DNA of 8,727 bases, taken from the NCBI GenBank assembly GCA_049965775.1, contig JBMFVX010000131.1:1-8727 (forward strand), given 5' to 3'. Position numbers and translations under genes: made by a program. Position 1 is the stretch's first letter; each line of letters starts with the position of its first letter. This document shows, piece by piece, positions 6,880 to 8,727 of the stretch. This DNA is from JABEVB01 sp049965775 (GTDB taxonomy: Bacteria > Planctomycetota > Phycisphaerae > WQYP01). The notes below the pieces were generated by a model that made no database searches, was not told the DNA's origin, and saw only the letters and a program-made list of their open reading frames with translations.

Positions 6880-7122
6880 ATGCTGACCCATGATGAAATA
6901 GGTTTTCACAATGTTGCAGCCCTGGAGCCGGCGGATGGCGGTGGTCTTTACCTGCGACGCTTTCCGCAGTCCGTGCGCCAGTCGCTTAGCCCGCTTGGCC
7001 AAATGGTGTCGCAGGAATCGGCCGGCGTGGAACTACGCTTCGTCACCAAAGCCAAAAGCTTTGTAACTGTTTACCGCTCCGCGGTAAACATTCGCAATAA
7101 TGGCGCTGGCGCATTTGTCTTT
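6880..7122 (+). pseudogene. N-terminal fragment of an SGNH/GDSL-type hydrolase, broken by a transposon
   Basis: About 80 residues resemble the beta-sandwich domain that precedes the SGNH esterase domain in PVC-group proteins: FHNVAALEP, LYLRRFPQSVRQSLSPLG and QESAGVELRFVT. The start ATG at 6880 has only a weak AGAAAG nine nt upstream. The family then continues with a strand and a R-G-D-F-type motif leading into the catalytic domain. Here the frame instead runs through FALVCSRSLW and stops at 7182. No GDS block, oxyanion Gly/Asn or catalytic Asp-His pair is present. The break lies between about 7080 (inverted repeat) and 7123. The intact gene may have been an accessory carbohydrate esterase of this locus, which is inference from its position. 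The family assignment rests on remembered sequence patterns. Confidence 0.6.
7068..7090. repeat. Perfect 10-bp inverted repeat at the SGNH/IS66 boundary
   Basis: TGTTTACCGC (7068-7077), TCC, GCGGTAAACA (7081-7090). All ten pairs match. The right arm contains GTAAAC (7084-7089), which resembles the GTAA start of IS66-family ends. The repeat sits where the SGNH homology fades, about 55-60 nt before the transposase ATG at 7146. It could be an element end plus matching target sequence, or a protein-binding site. Confidence 0.55.
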
Positions 7123-7145
7123 GCTCTGGTATGCTCGCGGTCGCT

Positions 7146-7736
7146 ATGGATGGCGAAGCAAAAATACATCGTAACAAGCTGACTGCAAACGCTGCCGCAG
7201 ATCGGTCTGTCCGTGCCGCACACTACCGTGATCTGGTCAAACGATTCAACTATTTTATTAAGCGATACGACAAGCTTACGGATGAATTAAGTCACTATCG
7301 TTCCCGGTGCTCCCATCTTGAAGGACAACTGCAAGTTATGGGTCCGGAGGTGTATCAGGCTTATCAGAAGATCGACCAGCAACACAAGCAGTTGGATAAG
7401 CTGACGGCGGAAAATATGGCCTTGCGTAAAGAATTGGCGGGCATTAAGGAGAAGCTTAATCAGCAGCCCAAAGTAGTGCCCTCATTTGTAAAAGCCAATG
7501 TGCCTAAAGACAAGCCCCGCCAGCGGCCTGGCCGCAAGGTTGGCCATGCGGCAGCCCTTCGTGCCATGCCGGAGCATATTGATGAACATATAGATGTGCC
7601 GGTCCCCAGAGATGCCGTCGGGGCGGCGTGCTGCCCCTGTCTTGGTTCAGCCGGAATTGGACAATCAGTACCGACGCCTAAGGTACTGTCGGGTTCGGAC
7701 GGTTGCGTTTTTTTAGGCATGGGCGAGATGCTCTGA
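7146..7736 (+). pseudogene. IS66-like transposase, N-terminal fragment only
   Basis: From the ATG at 7146 (an in-frame ATG also exists at 7131, without a ribosome site) the frame encodes an N-terminal basic region, then a coiled coil of heptad-like leucines and charged residues (about 7270-7470). Next comes VVPSFVKANVPKDKPRQRPG, RKVGHAAALR and a HIDEHIDVPVP stretch before CCPC (7629-7640), the start of a zinc-finger-like motif. This order matches the N-terminus of IS66-like transposases found in planctomycetes. Full-length proteins are about 400-550 residues and carry a DDE domain; here the resemblance ends at about 7640, and the frame runs through unrelated sequence and the IS3 end to a stop at 7734-7736. 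It is therefore a non-functional remnant. The exact subfamily (IS66 or a related unclassified group) is uncertain. Confidence 0.65.
7666..7688. repeat. Inverted repeat beside the IS3 end
   Basis: CAGTACC (7666-7672), nine nt, GGTACTG (7682-7688): a perfect 7-bp stem. Its right arm overlaps the presumed terminal TG of the IS3 element (7687-7688). A T-run at 7708-7714 is too far away for a classic terminator. Confidence 0.35.
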
Positions 7737-7878
7737 ATAGCATGTGCGCTGCGAGTGGCCGGGGGCGTTGTGCCGCCGGCCGTGGCGCTTATTCGTCGCA
7801 TTCGCAGCCGACGATCCCTGGCGAGTTGGACGCCTCCATTGCTCGCTTCCGTTTGATCGGCTGTGGTTATTATGCAAT
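7690..7878 (-). other. Non-coding 3' tail of the IS3 element
   Basis: Between the transposase stop (7879-7881) and the presumed element end. It is longer than in most IS3 elements. It contains a GC-rich inverted repeat, GGCCGG (7757-7762) with CCGGCC (7776-7781). I see no gene here. Confidence 0.4.
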
Positions 7879-8652
7879 TCATCGTTGCTCCGGGCAAGTC
7901 TGCGGTAAGGCCGATTCGCGTTTCTCGCGTAAAAGGTCTTGTTCGCCATGGCCGGCGGGTATGGCCGGTCGTTGCTTCTGCCGCTGCAAACGGCGAAGTT
8001 CTCGTGCCTCGGCGAGTTTTTGGTCTCGCTGCTCGAATATATGCGTTTCGCGTCCTGCGAGCTTGTCGTTGGGTGTTATATAGCCGATGGCGCTGTGGAG
8101 TCGTACGGTATTGTAATGGCGTACATAGTCGCCGGTCATGCGTTGGGCATCTTGGATGTTGAGGGGTGTTTTGGGGCGGATGCACTCCTGCTTGAGGCTT
8201 TTGTGCCAGCGTTCGATCTTGCCGTTGCTCTGGGGGTAAAAGGGGCTGGTTCGCACATGGGTCATGCCGGCGAGGCGAATAAACTGCTTGAAGTCTTTGG
8301 CGATAAATTGCGGCCCGTTGTCGGAGATGATGCGTGGTGTTGTATTGGGGAATCGTTCTCTGGCTTTCTGGAGGATGAGTTCGATTTGGCCCTCGGTCAT
8401 GGATTCTTGAATATCCCAGTGAATAATGGCTCTGCTGTAGCCATCGAGGACGCTGCAGAGGTAATAAAAGGTTCCCGCGATATTGATATAAGACACATCG
8501 GTATGCCAATGCTCGTTGGGTGTCAGCGGCTGGGTGAAGCCGGTACCCTTTTTGGAAGGTTTGCCGTTGAATCGGTTGATTCTGCCGGCGTCTTTGAGCA
8601 CACGATAAACACTCGAAGGGCTGGCGGCGGCGACATCGGCGTCGAGCATCAT
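7879..8652 (-). pseudogene. IS3-family transposase (OrfB, rve/DDE domain), N-terminally truncated
   Basis: Catalytic subunit of an IS3-type copy-out/paste-in transposase. From the ATG pair at 8652 there are 257 residues. The integrase core is complete: D52 in WHTDVSYI, D111 in ISDNGPQF and E147 in NGKIERWH, with exactly 35 residues between the last two and a Lys seven residues after the Glu, as IS3 transposases require. HYNTVRLHSAIGYITPNDKL (179-198) is the family's C-terminal signature, followed by an Arg/Lys/Glu-rich tail. The frame stays open upstream to 8721, but the residues before MMLDADVAAASPSSVYRVL (such as TVAVICLRAL) do not match the usual EGYRRLTF lead-in. The N-terminal HTH region and OrfA are not found, so this copy is probably inactive unless the rest lies in another frame outside the window. 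Confidence 0.8.
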
Positions 8653-8675
8653 AAGGGCGCGTAAACAAATAACCG

Positions 8676-8727
8676 CTACGGTTGACGTGGCGTGATCGTA
8701 TAGTTCCAGTCGCCGTGGAAGTCATGG
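8676..8727 (-). pseudogene. Possible C-terminal tail of an ISAzo13-type transposase (runs off the right edge)
   Basis: A minus-strand frame entering from the right edge encodes HDFHGDWNYTITPRQP and stops at TAG (8678-8676). The FHGDWNYTI pattern resembles, from memory, the C-terminus of ISAzo13-family (Rhodopirellula-type) transposases. Sixteen residues are too few for certainty. If right, this element joins the IS3 copy between 8655 and 8676 and explains its missing N-terminus. Confidence 0.3.

Larger units (their letters stand above)
7687..8660 (-). mobile_element. IS3-family insertion sequence, 3' portion (5' end not seen intact)
   Basis: The right-hand (3') part of an IS3-family element: most of the orfB-type transposase plus about 190 nt of trailing sequence. 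The outer end is proposed at the TG of 7687-7688, reading TGTCGGGTTCGGACGG inward on the plus strand. This is inferred from the IS3 rule that ends are TG...CA and from loss of IS66 resemblance just outside. No partner inverted repeat can be checked, because the 5' part, including orfA, is missing or lies beyond the window. Confidence 0.6.

Noticed and set aside
7939..8664. Plus-strand open frame of 241 codons opposite the IS3 transposase
   Set aside because: Exact antisense of the transposase core; no start context and no family resemblance.
7460..8725. Minus-strand open frame of 421 codons across the IS3 element
   Set aside because: Overlaps the DDE transposase in another frame; composition is extreme (Arg, Thr, Pro, Gln) and no domain is recognisable. 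The transposase frame carries all catalytic motifs.
1..8727. CRISPR arrays, tRNA or rRNA genes, riboswitches, defence or toxin-antitoxin modules
   Set aside because: No regularly spaced repeats, cloverleaf-like sequences, conserved riboswitch cores or recognisable defence proteins were found on either strand.

Overview
The window looks like a fucoside-utilisation locus from a bacterium of the PVC group, most likely Planctomycetota (a Phycisphaerae-like lineage) or Lentisphaerota. This assignment is an inference from gene content. It rests on secreted GH29 fucosidases next to a cysteine-type sulfatase and a FucP-type transporter with no SusC/SusD pair, a LacI-type regulator with a 'GYVPPPPEKRRGRR' linker, an SGNH-hydrolase N-terminal domain of a kind I associate with these phyla, and transposases of types common there. 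No rRNA, tRNA or phylogenetic marker gene is present to confirm it.

Layout. Positions 5451 to 1 (minus strand) hold a four-gene run that reads as one operon: GH29 fucosidase A (4060-5451), GH29 fucosidase B (2646-3992), a sulfatase (1151-2590) and a FucP-family MFS sugar/H+ symporter (from 1138, running off the left edge). Intergenic gaps are 67, 55 and 12 nt. A 231-nt AT-rich region (5452-5682) separates this operon from a divergent LacI-family regulator (5683-6738, plus strand). That region carries a convincing promoter for the regulator, a weaker promoter for the operon, and two short palindromes overlapping the operon promoter that are candidate operators.

Positions 6739-8727 are a mobile-element graveyard. 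A gene for an SGNH-type hydrolase (from 6880) keeps only its N-terminal domain. It runs into the N-terminal part of an IS66-like transposase (about 7146-7640), which is cut by the 3' end of an IS3-family element (transposase on the minus strand, 7879-8652, DDE triad intact). That IS3 gene appears to lose its N-terminus at about 8655-8676, where the C-terminal tail of what may be an ISAzo13-type transposase begins (minus strand, ending at 8676). The left edge may hold another element end, because the MFS transporter stops resembling its family at about position 70.

How the genes could work together (inference). The two fucosidases are exported and release L-fucose from fucosylated, possibly sulfated glycans. 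The FucP-type symporter imports the sugar, the sulfatase removes sulfate esters, and the LacI-type protein represses the operon until a sugar inducer is present. The sulfatase has no visible signal peptide, so it may act on an imported sulfated sugar. The SGNH hydrolase, before disruption, could have been an accessory esterase. I did not find a wholly new system. The most interesting points are the His-to-Thr change in one fucosidase, the non-canonical LacI hinge paired with operators lacking a central CG, the signal-less sulfatase, and the nested insertions with a perfect 10-bp inverted repeat at the SGNH/IS66 boundary.
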